Below are positions 6,398 through 6,606 of a DNA stretch of 6,606 nt, piece by piece. The notes under the pieces were generated by a model. It searched no databases. It was not told the origin of the DNA and was given only the letters and a program-made list of their open reading frames with translations. A program made the translations under genes and the position numbers. The stretch lies in assembly GCA_002438345.1 (NCBI GenBank), contig DJUJ01000103.1:8107-14712 (forward strand), read 5' to 3'. The stretch is from Paenibacillus sp. UBA6285. Its GTDB lineage: Bacteria; Bacillota; Bacilli; Paenibacillales; Paenibacillaceae. Positions within the stretch are counted from its first letter, which is position 1. Each line of letters begins with the position of its first letter.

Positions 6398-6606
6398 ATG
6401 TGGTCTAAAATAGTCTCTTATATTCCGGACTGGACAATTTTTATGCAAGCGGCGATAACGCTGTTCTTTCCCATAGGAGTGTATTATCTTTACAGGTATT
6501 TGTATTTTTATGTTGGAAGCGGACGCTCTAGGGAGACAGGGGCCAAATCACAGGAAGCGGAACTGAAGAAGGGGGACAAACGGGAAGCAAATCCGCAGCA
6601 CCGTGT
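6398..6606 (+). CDS. Unrecognised small membrane-anchored protein, 3' end outside window
   Basis: The frame is open from the ATG at 6398 to the window edge, giving 69 codons and no stop. The protein begins MWSKIVSYIPDWTIFMQ, followed by one hydrophobic, aromatic-rich segment (about residues 12-39, containing LFFPIGVYYLYRYLYFY). From about residue 40 it turns strongly charged and polar, with many Lys, Glu and Arg. This pattern suggests a single N-terminal membrane anchor and a soluble tail; the many positive charges just after the helix favour a cytoplasmic tail. I do not recognise the family. It lies 184 bp after the helicase gene, beyond a terminator, so it is probably a separate transcription unit. 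A link to the defence operon is possible but unsupported. Confidence 0.65.
   Translation, partial: MWSKIVSYIPDWTIFMQAAITLFFPIGVYYLYRYLYFYVGSGRSRETGAKSQEAELKKGDKREANPQHR

Overview
The window looks like a stretch of chromosome from a low-to-mid G+C Bacillota, most likely a Paenibacillus- or Bacillus-like organism. The basis is a 5'-truncated transporter that reads very much like Bacillus subtilis NiaP/YceI, strong GGAG/GAGGTG ribosome-binding sites, a TTG/ATG start doublet, and T-tailed intrinsic terminators. No database search was possible, so the genus is an inference.

Layout, all on the + strand: (1) 2-973, the 3' three quarters of a niaP-like MFS niacin transporter. (2) 974-1114, a short intergenic region with a plausible extended -10 promoter (996-1025), a palindrome inside that promoter's spacer (1001-1014), and a strong terminator-like hairpin with seven T (1037-1076). 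(3) 1115-6213, a tight three-gene operon: a TerB-N/TerB-C protein (sngA-like, 522 aa), a DUF2791/BrxC-BrxD-type P-loop ATPase (sngB-like, 439 aa from its preferred start) and an Lhr-like DEVH-box superfamily II helicase (sngC-like, 732 aa). The second gene starts 15 bp after the first stops, and the third overlaps the second by 4 bp (ATGA). (4) 6214-6397, a terminator hairpin (6237-6264), an overlapping 8-bp inverted repeat and a spacer. (5) From 6398, the start of an unrecognised small protein with one membrane segment, cut by the window edge.

The main find is the triad. TerB protein + ATPase + helicase is the gene content of the anti-phage system Shango (sngABC), and of the TerB-N/TerB-C DNA-processing neighbourhoods proposed earlier from comparative genomics. 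The ATPase and helicase are also relatives of BrxD and BrxHI of BREX, but no BREX methylase, phosphatase or BrxC is present here. The likely division of labour is inferred: the TerB protein senses or regulates, the ATPase loads or remodels, and the helicase acts on invading DNA. The system class is therefore not new. The less explained points are the hairpin between the likely promoter and the first gene, the palindrome in the promoter, the sharp G+C peak in the helicase, and the small membrane protein beside the locus. No transposase, integrase, tRNA, rRNA or CRISPR array is visible.
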